The notes below the pieces were generated by a model, which was not told the origin of the DNA, did not search any database, and saw only the letters and a program-made list of their open reading frames with translations. Position numbers and translations under genes: made by a program. Shown here piece after piece: positions 17,153 to 28,800 of a stretch of 46,813 nt of DNA. Location: positions 1 through 46,813 of IMG/VR virus record IMGVR_UViG_3300025120_000103. One strand, given 5' to 3'. This stretch comes from a virus. Positions within the stretch are counted from its first letter, which is position 1. Each line of letters begins with the position of its first letter.

Positions 17153-19525
17153 ATGGCATATCAAGGTATTAATACAGGAACCTCCCCTAATGATGGTTTA
17201 GGGGATACTCTTCTAGATGGTGGTGTTAAGATTAACAGCAACTTCTCTGAATTGTACAATATTATAGGTGATGGCACCAGCACATTCGTTGGTGTTGTTA
17301 CTCAAATCTCTGCAGGAACAAATGTAAGCATCTCAACTGCTTATGGTTCTGTTGAGGTATCTGCACCTACACCAACCAATCTACGAACTGATAACCTTAG
17401 GGTTACTGGAATTACCACCCTTGGTGCTACCAATGGCATTGGTACAGTAACAATGGGTATTGGTGTCACTGCCCTCTATGTTGATGGTAGTGCCAGAGTC
17501 ACGGGAGTCCTTACTGTTGGCACTGGTTCTATCACACTTGAGAGTGACAGGGTACACGTAGGTTCTGGTATTACAATTGATGCTAACAACAACACTATGG
17601 TGTTGGGTGATAACATTACAATGACTGCATCCTCAGGTGCTGTTGATGTTGCTTTAATGACAGCAGGTTCTGCTACTGTTACTGGTCATTCTACAGCAAC
17701 AACTCTTGCTAGTTCTGGTACTGCCACATTTGCTGGTGATGTAAGTCTTGGTTCATCTATTACATTATCTGACACTAAGGAGATCTTACTTGGAGATAGT
17801 GCAGAATTTTCACTTTCACATGGTGATTCTACTGGAAACCTGATTGAGTCAAAATCAGGTGCCTTTAATTTGAAGGGCAACACCCTCAATATTATTGCTG
17901 GTACAGCAAATACAGTTGTTGCTGCAACAAACCCAGATGGTAATTATGGTATTGAGTTCTACTATCTCAATGACAAGAAATTAGAAACTAGGTCATCAGG
18001 TGTAAGAGCACTTGGTGGTTTCCAGGTTATATCTGGTATTACAACACTAGGTGTTGTGACTGCTACTACCTATTATGGAGATGGTAGTAATTTAGCAGGT
18101 GTTGGCAACACTTTTGATGTATCTACAGATACATTAGTTGTTTCTGGTATTACAACATTAGGTGTTGTGACTGGTGCTACTTATTTTGGTGATGGTTCAA
18201 ACCTGTCTGGAATTGCAGGTATCAGTACTACAAAAATCAATACTACTGAACTCAACAATAGTGGAATTACAACCCTTACAGGTCTTGTAGAAGTTGGTTC
18301 TGGTGTCACTATAAGTGGCATTGCAACATTCAACCAAGGTTTCCAAGTTGGTGGAACTCTTAATGTAAATGAAAGTCCTACTGCACTTTTCTTTGATGCT
18401 AATGCTTCTGACAAATTCCAATTAAAGAATGCACTTGGCACAGTTGACCTTCAAGGTACTGGTCAAGTTAGAGCTTTGAAAGCCAACTCTTCTGAACTTT
18501 TATTCCGTGGCATTGCTGATGGATCATTTGAAGCATATTGGGATGGAAATAGAAAGTTTGCAACTTGCAGTATTGGAGCAACAGTTACTGGTCAATTATC
18601 AGCAGGAAACTTTATTGGTGATGGTTCAGGACTAACAGGTGTTGTTGGTTCTGGTTCTGGTATTATTGTTAATGATAGTGATACACCTATTGGAACTGCA
18701 GGAACAATTAATTTTGGTACTGGTCTTAGTGTATCACCAGCATCTGCAGGTGTAGTTACTGTTACTTCTAGTGGTGGTGCTGGTGGTGGTCAACCAGAAA
18801 TAACATGGACTCTTGGTAACAATGGTAGCAGTGATTATACATTTACTGGCAGTGGATTCTCTGGTGCTACAAATGATCCAACTTTATATCTTGTAAGAGG
18901 TCAAACATATAAGTTTGATAATCAGAGTACTGGACATCCATTTAGAATTCAATCTACTACTGCAACACCAGGTGGTGGAACACAGTACAATACTGGGGTA
19001 ACAAATCAAGATGCTACTGGTGGTACAGCAACTAATGTATTGACATTTATTGTACCAATGGATGCTCCTGATACACTGTATTATCAGTGTACATCACATT
19101 CTACAATGTTTGGTGCTATCAATGTTATTGGTGGTCCAGTGCTGCCCTCAAGATCATCTGTCTCTGGTGCTACTGCTAGCATTGCAGATAATGTTATTGG
19201 CAACATTGATATCACTGGATTTAAATCATATAATCTATTGAAGGTTGGTCTGTCAACAGCAGGTTGGTTTAGACTATATACAGATGGCGCATCTAGAACT
19301 GCAGATGTTGGAAGGAGTGTTGGAATTGATCCAAACCCAGGAAGTGGAGTTATTGCTGAAGTTGTAACCACTGGCATTTCAACTACACAATTAGTTTCTC
19401 CCTTTGTTCCAGGTGGCAATATGGATGAACCTGCAACTACAACAATGTACGCATCAGTCAAAAACCTATCTGGTGTAACACAGTCTATATCAGTAAACTT
19501 AACACTTCTCCAACTCGAGGAATAA
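17153..19525 (+). CDS. Tail fibre-like protein with cupredoxin-like domain
   Basis: A 790-residue virion protein. The N-terminus (GINTGTSPNDGLGDTLLDGG, then NSNFSELY) is the anchor type seen on many phage tail fibre proteins. Residues ~60-500 are beta-repeat fibre sequence, with two near-identical 26-residue units containing SGITTLGVVT and Y-x-GDGSNL (292-317 and 329-354). Residues ~581-655 resemble a plastocyanin-type domain: TYKFDNQSTGHPF with H595, then LYYQCTSHSTMFG with C646, H649 and M652, the usual four type-1 copper ligands. The last ~130 residues form a small domain that could be the distal tip. The role is probably host recognition or baseplate attachment; the receptor is unknown. 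It is preceded by a late promoter and an AAAAGGA ribosome-binding site. Confidence 0.75.
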   Translation: MAYQGINTGTSPNDGLGDTLLDGGVKINSNFSELYNIIGDGTSTFVGVVTQISAGTNVSISTAYGSVEVSAPTPTNLRTDNLRVTGITTLGATNGIGTVTMGIGVTALYVDGSARVTGVLTVGTGSITLESDRVHVGSGITIDANNNTMVLGDNITMTASSGAVDVALMTAGSATVTGHSTATTLASSGTATFAGDVSLGSSITLSDTKEILLGDSAEFSLSHGDSTGNLIESKSGAFNLKGNTLNIIAGTANTVVAATNPDGNYGIEFYYLNDKKLETRSSGVRALGGFQVISGITTLGVVTATTYYGDGSNLAGVGNTFDVSTDTLVVSGITTLGVVTGATYFGDGSNLSGIAGISTTKINTTELNNSGITTLTGLVEVGSGVTISGIATFNQGFQVGGTLNVNESPTALFFDANASDKFQLKNALGTVDLQGTGQVRALKANSSELLFRGIADGSFEAYWDGNRKFATCSIGATVTGQLSAGNFIGDGSGLTGVVGSGSGIIVNDSDTPIGTAGTINFGTGLSVSPASAGVVTVTSSGGAGGGQPEITWTLGNNGSSDYTFTGSGFSGATNDPTLYLVRGQTYKFDNQSTGHPFRIQSTTATPGGGTQYNTGVTNQDATGGTATNVLTFIVPMDAPDTLYYQCTSHSTMFGAINVIGGPVLPSRSSVSGATASIADNVIGNIDITGFKSYNLLKVGLSTAGWFRLYTDGASRTADVGRSVGIDPNPGSGVIAEVVTTGISTTQLVSPFVPGGNMDEPATTTMYASVKNLSGVTQSISVNLTLLQLEE
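18026..18103 (+). repeat. Fibre repeat unit, copy 1 (26 codons)
   Basis: Encodes V-I-SGITTLGVVT ... YYGDGSNLAGV. It matches the unit at 18137-18214 at 21 of 26 residues, offset by exactly 37 codons. Similar units recur in the 906 aa protein. Confidence 0.75.
18137..18214 (+). repeat. Fibre repeat unit, copy 2 (26 codons)
   Basis: Encodes V-V-SGITTLGVVT ... YFGDGSNLSGI, the second copy of the unit at 18026-18103. Confidence 0.75.
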
Positions 19526-19531
19526 GGAACC

Positions 19532-21067
19532 ATGGCAGTAACAACAGAAACGTACTCAGCAGCTGCTGGATGGAGCAGAAGTGATGTGATTACACTTCTC
19601 GAGAGCGGATTTACATTTGCGGGAATGCATGGTGGACCAATAGCAGGTATTACCAGTACTGTTAAAACCCATTTTGGTGGTGGTACAGTAGGGTCATCTA
19701 GTACTGTTTATTATGATGTTCCAGTAGCTACAACTAGTGGAATTGGAACAGGTGCAACATTTAATGTGCAAAGAAGTAGTGGAAATATTGCTGATATTAA
19801 GGTAAATAAAGTTGGTTATAATTATGCTGAGAGTGAAAATGTAACATTAGATCCACAACATATTGGTGGTACACAAAATTCAGCAACTACTGCAACTGCT
19901 ATTGTTGGTGTAATGGGTCAAGGAAGTCCAGAAAGTTTTGGCACAACTAGCACTTTCTTCAGAAAGCAAATGCTTTCTTCTTATGATAGCAATAGACCTT
20001 GGGGTGCCTTAAGGCAGGTTAGAGATCAAGGTAAAATATATGGAACAACATATAGAGCATTTAAAATTCATGATGATTATAGAATGAATGTTTTGGTTGG
20101 ACCATCACTTTCTGCCAATGAAGATGATCAAACTAGTGGTTATGGAATGTATGGAGATTCCTTTAGAGGAACTGAACAGTTAGATGTAACCAATTCATAT
20201 GGTGACAGATTAGATACAGATGCAAATACTACCGCCCAGGTAAATAATAATGATAATTTTCAGTATGCAACTTCTTCATCACCAACAACACATGGTTTAA
20301 ATTTAAATGTTTACAGATCATCAATAGATCCTAATTTTGCTGTATTTTCTTGGCAACAACCATCAATTGACGGAACTTTGACTGATTCTACATTTAGCAC
20401 TTTTATAGTACACAACTTTGATAGTTCATTGTGGGATTATGATGAAGTATTTACAGCAGGTCACACTTTCATAACGCCCAGTTCGGTAGCAAATACAAGT
20501 CAAGCATCTAGTATTGGATTGAGTTTTAATACAATTTTGAGTGGAAATAAGTATCAAACTTATCAAAATATATGCACCAGAAGTGCTGAATCTGGATATA
20601 TTCAGATATATAATACCTCTCATAGAGGAACACCTTACGTCAGTACCAGATATGTTAGCACTTCATCAGATAATCAAAATTCTGCACAGGGTGATGGTTA
20701 TGGGTATTCTCAAAATTCACAATACAATGATACTAGAATTTTCACTAGAGTTGGTGGATTTAAGGATGGTGGTAGGATAGTCAATGATTATTCTGATCCA
20801 AATTATAATAATGGAAATCATCATCCAATCACACATCGTAAGAGTGTAATTAAGGGTATTCCTATCAATGCTGGTTTGGTTCCAAATCCATATTATATTC
20901 CAGATGACTTTTGTATAATTGATATGACACTTGACCAATCTGAGCAAAATATAAGACAGGGTGATACTATTACTGTAAGTGGTTCAGAAATTTATAAAGT
21001 CATCACCGGTGGATATAATAAGTATGAACAAACTAGTGGCATGTTCTTCTGTGCTAGGGTAGCTTAA
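19532..21067 (+). CDS. Probable virion protein, 511 aa
   Basis: A 511-residue protein of unknown function in the baseplate/fibre block. The N-terminus (AAAGWSRSDVITLLESGFTF) is followed by one G-Y repeat of the type found in gp7 (residues ~85-130: VNKVGYNYAESENVTLDPQ then a T/A-rich end). The remaining ~370 residues are rich in N, S, Y and D with no recognisable enzyme motif, as in phage structural proteins. It has no membrane segment. It starts seven bases after the previous gene with a good ribosome-binding site (TAAGGA) and ends in a TAATG overlap with the next gene, so the three genes from 17153 probably share the late promoter at 17118. I recognise it only as a marine T4-like phage structural type. 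Confidence 0.65.
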   Translation: MAVTTETYSAAAGWSRSDVITLLESGFTFAGMHGGPIAGITSTVKTHFGGGTVGSSSTVYYDVPVATTSGIGTGATFNVQRSSGNIADIKVNKVGYNYAESENVTLDPQHIGGTQNSATTATAIVGVMGQGSPESFGTTSTFFRKQMLSSYDSNRPWGALRQVRDQGKIYGTTYRAFKIHDDYRMNVLVGPSLSANEDDQTSGYGMYGDSFRGTEQLDVTNSYGDRLDTDANTTAQVNNNDNFQYATSSSPTTHGLNLNVYRSSIDPNFAVFSWQQPSIDGTLTDSTFSTFIVHNFDSSLWDYDEVFTAGHTFITPSSVANTSQASSIGLSFNTILSGNKYQTYQNICTRSAESGYIQIYNTSHRGTPYVSTRYVSTSSDNQNSAQGDGYGYSQNSQYNDTRIFTRVGGFKDGGRIVNDYSDPNYNNGNHHPITHRKSVIKGIPINAGLVPNPYYIPDDFCIIDMTLDQSEQNIRQGDTITVSGSEIYKVITGGYNKYEQTSGMFFCARVA

Positions 21068-21282
21068 TGGCAAATTACAATCCTGGAAATACAACTGCTG
21101 TAAGCGGTTTCTCAAATACAAAACCATCTGAACAAGTGGCAACTTCTTTTTTCTATGAACAGAAGTGGCCATATGTCAATAATTATAATTTCGTAGATTC
21201 AACTGCCACAAGACCTGGATGGTTGACTGGCAGAAGACCTAATAAGGGTCAACAATACCCTCGTGGTATCTATAATAAATAA
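21067..21282 (+). CDS. Small virion-associated protein, 71 aa
   Basis: A 71-residue basic protein whose ATG overlaps the stop of the 511 aa gene by one base (TAATG), implying coupled translation. Sequence features are a polar N-terminus, an aromatic centre (FFYEQKWPYVNNYNFVD, residues 28-44) and a basic, proline/glycine-rich end (GWLTGRRPNKGQQYPRG). No cysteine, signal peptide or membrane segment. Function unknown; coupling suggests that it works with the 511 aa protein, perhaps as a chaperone or minor subunit (inference). Its TAA stop lies inside the late promoter of gp8. Confidence 0.65.
   Translation: MANYNPGNTTAVSGFSNTKPSEQVATSFFYEQKWPYVNNYNFVDSTATRPGWLTGRRPNKGQQYPRGIYNK
21274..21281 (+). 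promoter_or_regulatory. T4-type late promoter (AATAAATA)
   Basis: Seven of eight matches to TATAAATA, 21 bases before the gp8 ATG. It overlaps the TAA stop (21280-21282) of the preceding gene. Confidence 0.7.
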
Positions 21283-21301
21283 GAAAAAAGTCCCATAAAA
21301 A

Positions 21302-22861
21302 ATGGCAGCGATAATTACTGATCAGCTTCGTATATTAAATGCTAGGAATTTTGTAGATGCCGTTCAGTCATCCAACAATTCTTTCTACGCTTGGATTGGG
21401 TTGCCTGATGCTCCCAAGTTTCAGGCAGATTGGGACGCCAATCCTCCTGCACCCAAGGATAGTTTGAATGAATCAAATTTTTATTGGGACACAATGCTTG
21501 CTCTCAAGAAAATTAATTCTGGTGATGTAAGTCAGGTTGTAAGAAAGATTAATTGGCAGTCAGGCACCACATATGATATGTGGAGAAATGATATCACCAG
21601 AAGTAATCCTTCACAACCTTCTGGTGCTTATGACATTTATGATTCTAATTATTATGTAATGAATAGTGAATATAAAGTTTATATTTGCTTATACAATAAT
21701 GCCACTCCTGAGAATGGATTTAGAGGAGGTCCTTCTCTAGATCAACCAAACTTCACTGATTTGGAACCAAGAGAAGCAGGTAGTAGTGGTGATGGTTATA
21801 TTTGGAAATACTTATATTCTATTAAACCTAACCAAATTATTAAATTTGATTCAACAAGCTATATTGCTGTCCCAACTGATTGGGATACAAACTCATCATA
21901 TAGTGCAGTCAGAGAGAATGCAAAAACCAGTGGACAAATCAAAATTGTCACTGTAAGAAATAGAGGTGTTGGTATTGGCACTGCTAATGTCACCTATACT
22001 AGAGTTCCTATTAGGGGTGATGGTAGAGATGCAGAAGCAACTGTTGTTGTTAATAATGATGCAAAGGTAGAATCTATTACTGTTTCTAATGGTGGTAGTG
22101 GTTATTCATTTGGAACACTTGACCTTAAAGAAGGTGGTGTACCAAAAGGAACAATTGACCCAGTATTTGATATAATTATACCTCCTCCTGGTAGTCATGG
22201 AGCAGATATTTACAGAGAACTTGGTGCTTACCATGTTCTTTCATATGCTAGATTTGAAAATGATTCTCAGAATCCTGACTTTATCACTGGTAATCAGTTT
22301 GCTCAAGTAGGTATTGTTAAAAATCCTACTAACTATGATGCAACATCAATCCTCACAAAGGATAAGGCTAGTGCTCTATATGCTCTTAAGTTGGCAGGTA
22401 TTGGGTATAGTGAAGCAACATTTACTGCTGACTCTGATGTAACTCAAACTGTTGGACTTGGTTCTACTGCTGTTGGTAAAGTTGTCTCATATGACCCATC
22501 CACAGGTGTCCTGAAGTATTGGCAAGATAGAAGAACTGCTGGTTTCAATAGTGATGGATCTAAAAACTCTGATCCAATTTATGGTTTCAGTATGTTGAAG
22601 TTTACTAATACACCTGCACTTGGAGGTAATATTAATATTATCCCAACATCTGGAAATACCTTACAGATTGATAGGGCATTTACGGGTGTATCGACAGTAA
22701 TAAATAATAGGACATACTACTTGGGTCAGGAATTTAATAAAGGTGTATCTAATCCAGAAGCAGAAAAGTATTCTGGAGACATCATTTATGTTGATAACAG
22801 ACCCTCAGTCACCAGATCCTCTTTTCAAAAAGAAGATATTAAAGTCATCTTGCAATTCTAA
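21302..22861 (+). CDS. gp8: Baseplate wedge subunit gp8
   Basis: A 519-residue homologue of T4 gp8 (334 aa), a dimer in the outer part of the baseplate wedge that contacts gp7 and gp10. The diagnostic stretch is GDGYIWKYLYSIKPN (residues ~167-181), matching the T4 gp8 segment GDGYVWEYLFEIPPD, with the nearby F/Y-I-A-V-P-x-x-W as in T4. The N-terminus carries a typical start with FYAWIGLPDAPKF (residues 29-41). It is ~185 residues longer than T4 gp8; the extra part includes two G-x-G-Y/GGSGY repeats (~215-280) like those of gp7. A late promoter precedes it, and the next gene starts five bases after its stop. Confidence 0.9.
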   Translation: MAAIITDQLRILNARNFVDAVQSSNNSFYAWIGLPDAPKFQADWDANPPAPKDSLNESNFYWDTMLALKKINSGDVSQVVRKINWQSGTTYDMWRNDITRSNPSQPSGAYDIYDSNYYVMNSEYKVYICLYNNATPENGFRGGPSLDQPNFTDLEPREAGSSGDGYIWKYLYSIKPNQIIKFDSTSYIAVPTDWDTNSSYSAVRENAKTSGQIKIVTVRNRGVGIGTANVTYTRVPIRGDGRDAEATVVVNNDAKVESITVSNGGSGYSFGTLDLKEGGVPKGTIDPVFDIIIPPPGSHGADIYRELGAYHVLSYARFENDSQNPDFITGNQFAQVGIVKNPTNYDATSILTKDKASALYALKLAGIGYSEATFTADSDVTQTVGLGSTAVGKVVSYDPSTGVLKYWQDRRTAGFNSDGSKNSDPIYGFSMLKFTNTPALGGNINIIPTSGNTLQIDRAFTGVSTVINNRTYYLGQEFNKGVSNPEAEKYSGDIIYVDNRPSVTRSSFQKEDIKVILQF

Positions 22862-22866
22862 GAATA

Positions 22867-25800
22867 ATGCCACAGGAAACTAACCTTAATGTTGCTCCTT
22901 ATTTTGACGACTTTGATTCGCAACAAAATTATTACAAAGTCCTTTATAAGCCAGGTTTCCCTGTTCAGGCAAGAGAACTTACAGGGATGCAGTCTATTCT
23001 GCAGAATCAGGTTGAGGAGATGGGAAACCACTTCTTTAAAGAGGGTGCAAAGGTTATCCCTGGTGACCTGACATATGTTCAGAACTTTTATTGTATTCAA
23101 ATTCAGTCTGAGTTCTTAGGAGTACCTGTTGGAATCTATCTTGACCAAATTGTTGGTGCTACCATCACTGGTCAAACTTCTGGCGTCACAGCAAAGGTAG
23201 TAAAGGTTCTTTCAAATGATGATTCTGAGAGAGGAGTATATACACTCTATATCAACTATGAGAACACTGGTTCATCATCAGAAGAAATTAGTGAATTCTT
23301 AAGTAATGAGATTCTGATAAGCAATAAAAATATTACATATGCTACAACCTTCATCTCTGCTGGTGAGGGTTTCTGTACCACTATTACTCAGAATGCATCT
23401 GCAGTTGGTTCAGCAATGTTTATTGCTGATGGTGTGTATTTCCTTAGAGGATACATGGTCAATGTGCCTGCACAAACTCTAATTCTTGATCAGTACAACA
23501 ATACCCCATCATATAGAATTGGTCTGGATGTTGTAGAAGAGATTGTATCTTCAGATATTGATCAGTCACTTAATGATAATGCTCAAGGTTTCAATAACTT
23601 TACTGCTCCTGGTGCTGATAGACTCAGAATTACTGCTACTCTATCAAAGAAGGGACTGAATTCTTTCAATGAGAGTAATTTTGTCCAACTGTCAACTATT
23701 GAGAATGGTAATCTTAGAACTATTATTACAGGTACTGAATATAACTTCCTTGGTGATGAATTAGCTTCTAGAACTTTTGATGAGTCAGGACATTATTATA
23801 TCAAAGAATATGTAGCAACTGTTAAAGAAAGTTTAAACAACAATCAAGGAAATAGAGGTTTATTTCTGAAGAATCAAGTTACCACTCAAGGTAACGTACC
23901 AGCACCAGATCTTGGTGTTTATAAAGTATCACCAGGAAAAGCATATGTTAAAGGTTATGAAGTAGAGAATATTTCCCCATCACTTATTGATTTCCAAAAA
24001 CCAAGAACCACAAAGGTCCTTAAAGATCAGGGAATTAACTTTGGTTTTGGACCAACTCTTGCTGTCAATAGAGTATTTGGTTCTCCAACTATTGGAATTA
24101 ATACATCAAACTCTGTGTCCCTAAGAGATACAAGAATGTCTGCTACTCAGGATCAGGCAAGTGGAGAAGAGATTGGTGTTGCTAGAATTTATGATTTTGC
24201 ACTTGAAGGTGGTTCATATGATGCTCTTGTCCCTGACTTAAACAAGTGGGACTTGTCATTGTATGATGTCCAAACATTTACTAATATTACTGTTAATGAA
24301 CCAGTAACACTTTCAAATTCAGTTTATATTAAAGGTGAGTCCAGTGGTGCAACTGGTTTCCTAAGATCAAATGTAAGTGCAGGAACTGCTATTACTGCTT
24401 ACCAAGTTAATGGAGACTTCTTCAAAGGTGAGAGACTGCTGTTCAATGGTCTGGTTGATGATGCCAGATATGTAACAAATTCTATTAATTATTCTCTGAG
24501 TGATGTAAGATCCATCTATTCAAAAGTTGGTGTTACAACATTTACTGCTGATACTGTTCAGGTTGGTGGTTTTAATTTTGGAAATGCATCAGTAACTGGT
24601 CAAAATGCTTCCAATCAATCATTCATTACAGTATCTGCTGATCCCAATTTCTCCTTTGTTGGTCTGGTAACTACTAATAATCTTATTCAGTATTCTAGAC
24701 CTGACTTTGACATTGTTTCATATGCAAAGGTAGTTGGTGTATCAAGAACAAACTTCACTATTGAGGCAGTAACATCTACTGCTAATGTCAATAGTGGTGC
24801 TCTTCCCACATCAACTGAGCAAGTTGGTAGTGTACAAATCATTGGTGCATCTGGCGTTGGTAATGCTGGATCAGGTAACATCACTGACAATGAGTCAATT
24901 TATAGTGCATTTCCTAAAAAGAATATTAACTCTGTAAATCTTCTTGGTTCAAACCTTGTTATCAGAAGACAGTATAGTGTAAGTATTACTAATGGTGCTA
25001 CAACACCCATTGACTGTGAAGCAAAAGAAATTTTCCTGGCATTTGATGAAGAAAGATATACTCTGATTAGATCTGATGGTAGCACAGAAGTGCTCACACC
25101 TGATAAATTTGTTTATCTGAATGGATCTACTACACTGCAGATTAGAGGACTTGGTTCCAATGCAGTCAACTGCAAATTAATCACCACTATTCGTAAATCT
25201 GAGATTAAGTCAAAAGTAAAACTGAAGGCAACTGCAAAGAGTATTGTTGTTGATAAGTCAAATTCAGTTGGTTCTGGTATTGGCACTACAACTTTAAATG
25301 ATGGTTTGGTCTATGGTGACTACCCCTTTGGAACTAGAGTACAGGATGAGATTATCTCACTGAATACTCCTGATGTTGTTACTATTTTGGGTGTATATGA
25401 ATCACAAAATACAGATAATGCTGACTCACCACATATGACCACATCCCAGATGGATGGTATTACTAATACAACTAATGACTTAATTATTGGTGAGATTGTC
25501 ATTGGTAGTCAAAGTGGTGCAAAAGCAATGTTTGTTGGTAAGAAGACTGATACCAGTATCTTCTTTGTTTACCTGAATAAGACTACATTCAAAAATACAG
25601 AAGTTGTAAACTTTGAAAGTTCTAGTGTTAATGCAATTGCTGGTGCTGTAAGTCTTGGTTCAAAGAATATCACAAAAGATTTTAGATTTAATAATGGTCA
25701 GAAAGGTGGTTTCTATGACTATGCAAGAATTGTTAGAAAGGGTACAGCAGGAAAACCTGCTAGAAAACTGAAGATCTTCTTCACCTCAGCATACTATGAG

Positions 25801-28800
25801 AATTCTGATCAGGGTGATATCACCACTGCTAATTCATATACCAACTTTAATTATACAACTGAGATTGGAAGTGTTAATGGTAGGAGAAATACAGACATTA
25901 TTGATGCAAGACCTAGAGTAAATGATTATTCTGTTGCACAAGGTTCTAGATCGCCATTAGAATTCTATGGTAGAGATTTCCTTGATGCTAATGGTGGCAC
26001 AAGTCAGAGTTCCAAGCACATTATTGCTTCTGATGAGTCAATGACTCTTGGATATGATTATTTCTTACCTAGGGCAGACAGATTATATCTTACAAAAGAC
26101 AGTGGTATTCAATTAGTATCTGGAACACCAGATGATCAACCAAGACTTCCTGATGGAATCAATGGTGCTTTAAATATTGCCAACATCTTCCTTCCTGCAT
26201 ACCTTTACAAAACATCTGATGCAAAGATCAACTTTGTAGAGCACAAACGATTCCAGATGAGTGATATATCAAAACTGGAACAGAGAATCAAGAACCTTGA
26301 ATACTATACTTCATTAAGTGCTCTTGAAAACAATACTCTCAATTCCTTTGTAGAAGATGCTAATGGTTTGAACAGATTCAAGTCTGGTGTTTTTGTTGAC
26401 AACTTCTCATCTCTTGAACCACAAGACACATCTATTGGTGTAAGAAATGCTATTGATACTAGAAATGGTGTTCTAAGACCTTCTCACTACACTACATCTG
26501 TTAATCTTCAACTTGGTACAACTGCTGTCACTGGCATTGGTACTGTTTCTGATGCAAACCAAGATTCTGATTTTGCAGAGGTTGTTGGTATTAATGTCAG
26601 GAAGACTGGTAGAGTTCTAACTCTAAATTATCAAGATGAAGCTTGGTTGAAACAACCATATGCAACTAGAATTGAAAGTGTTACTCCTTTCTTGATCCAG
26701 TTCTGGCAGGGTGAAGTTGAAATGACACCTGATGTTGATGTCTGGATTGATGTCAATAGAGTTGAAGTTAATAATGTGATGATGGAAGGTTCCTTCCAAG
26801 GCATCTCTGAGGCACTTGGAGCAGAGGTATCTACCACAGAGGATGGTGTAAGACTTGGTGTAAGTCCTGTCATCTGGAACTCTTGGGAGACTGTTGGAGT
26901 CAATGTGGACATGTCAATGTCCAACCAGCAGCAGTTCATTCAAGGTGGTTCTGATGTCATCTCTAATGGTCTGCTTGATAACCTCTTCCAGGGTGCTGAG
27001 GTAGGCATCAATCAGATTGTTGATGCTAGTGATACAGTAGTCAATAACATCAATGCTACTGGTGGTGTCACACTTGATCAGCAGAGAACAGGTTCACAAT
27101 TCACTGTAAATGAAGTAATCAATACTGAGTCACTTGGTGACAGAATTGTAAGAAGAGACTTAATCCACTTCATGAGATCAAGAAACATCTCATTCAAAGG
27201 AACAAGACTCAAGCCATTCACAAGAGTTTATTCATTCTTTGATGATGTAGATGTAACTGCTTTCTCAGTACCAAAACTTATTGAGATTGAGATGGTTCAT
27301 GGAACCTTTGTTCCAGGAGAAAATTGTTCAGGTGTAGTTGATGATGGTGGTTCTGCAATTATCAGTTCTGCCTCAGTTCCGTCAATCAACTTTAGAATTG
27401 CAAATGCTAACCATAAGTATGGTCCATATAACAATCCAACAGATGTTTATGATAGCAATCCATACAACAGAAATAACACTATTGCATCTGTTTATTCAGA
27501 ATCATCATCTATATTAAACATTGATACATTTAGTTTAGCATCACAAGACTTCCCACAATATGATGGATTTATTGGAAATGGGATGGTGTTGACTGGAAGT
27601 ATTTCTGGGGCACAAGCAAAGATCAAATCTGTAAGACTTAAGTCTGATAGAGTTGGTACAGTTCTTGGATCATTTAAAGTGCCAGATGGTGGCAATCCTG
27701 CTAACCCTGTATTTGAGACTGGTAGATCTAGGTTTAGATTGACTAGCAGTCCAATCAACAACTTGACGTCAGGTGCCACAACAACTGCTGCAGAAGCAAC
27801 ATTCTACTCACAAGGTGATGTTGATACAACTCAACAAACAACATTATCTGTCAGAAATGCAACTGTAGAACAAACTGATATCAGTCAGGTTAGAGCACTT
27901 TCTGATGTTGCAATTTCTAATAATATTGCAGTTGAAAGTGGATTTGATGTTGTAACCAATATTGATCAGGATGTTACTAATATCACCAATGAGTTCATTA
28001 CAAATGAAATCACTGAGATTACTAATATCACTGAAGTAACAAATGTCACTAATGAGATTACTAATGTAACAAATGTCTTTAATACTACTAATGTTACACA
28101 GGTAGTTAGACCTCCTAGACCTCCTGCACCACCTGATCCTGACCCTCTTGCTCAGACATTCTTTGTTGATGATCAGAGTGGTATATTTGTCACTAAGGTT
28201 GACCTCTTCTTCCAAGCAAAAGATTCTAATATTCCTTTCCTGTTTGAAATTAGAGAAGTTAGTCTTGGCACACCAACAACCACTGCTCTACCTTTCTCCA
28301 AGGTTAGTGTAGATCCAGATCAAATTAGTCTGAGTGATGATGGAACAGTTGCAACAACTGTTACACTCCAATCTCCTGTTTATCTGAATGGTTTGACTGA
28401 GTATGCTTTGGTTCTTCTTTCACACTCTACTGAGTATAAGGTATGGACAAGTAGATTTGGTGAGGCAGATGTTAGATCTTCTTCAAGAGAATCAGGTCAA
28501 ATTCTTGTCACAGAACAACCACTGCTTGGTTCACTGTTTAAGTCACAGAATGCCTCAGTATGGACACCTTCACAGTATGAAGACCTTAAATTCAACATGT
28601 ATGTTGCTAGTTTTGCTTCTTCTGGTAATTGCACATTCTACAATCCAAACCTTCCTGAGGATGTTGCTAAGATTGAACCTACTGGCGTCACAATGCTGCC
28701 AAGGCAAGCAAGAATTGGTATTGGAACCACTGTAAATGATCCTGATATTCAACTAGGCAACAGAATCACACAGAGAAATAATGATGTAAGTGGTGTTCTG

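Noticed and set aside
19084-19533. 149-codon minus-strand open frame inside the 790 aa gene
   Set aside because: Antisense of the fibre repeats and cupredoxin-like region; no ribosome-binding site or promoter, no recognisable domain.
28403-28735. 110-codon open frame in another plus frame within the DUF4815 gene
   Set aside because: Out-of-frame reading, Leu/Cys/His-rich, without start signals.
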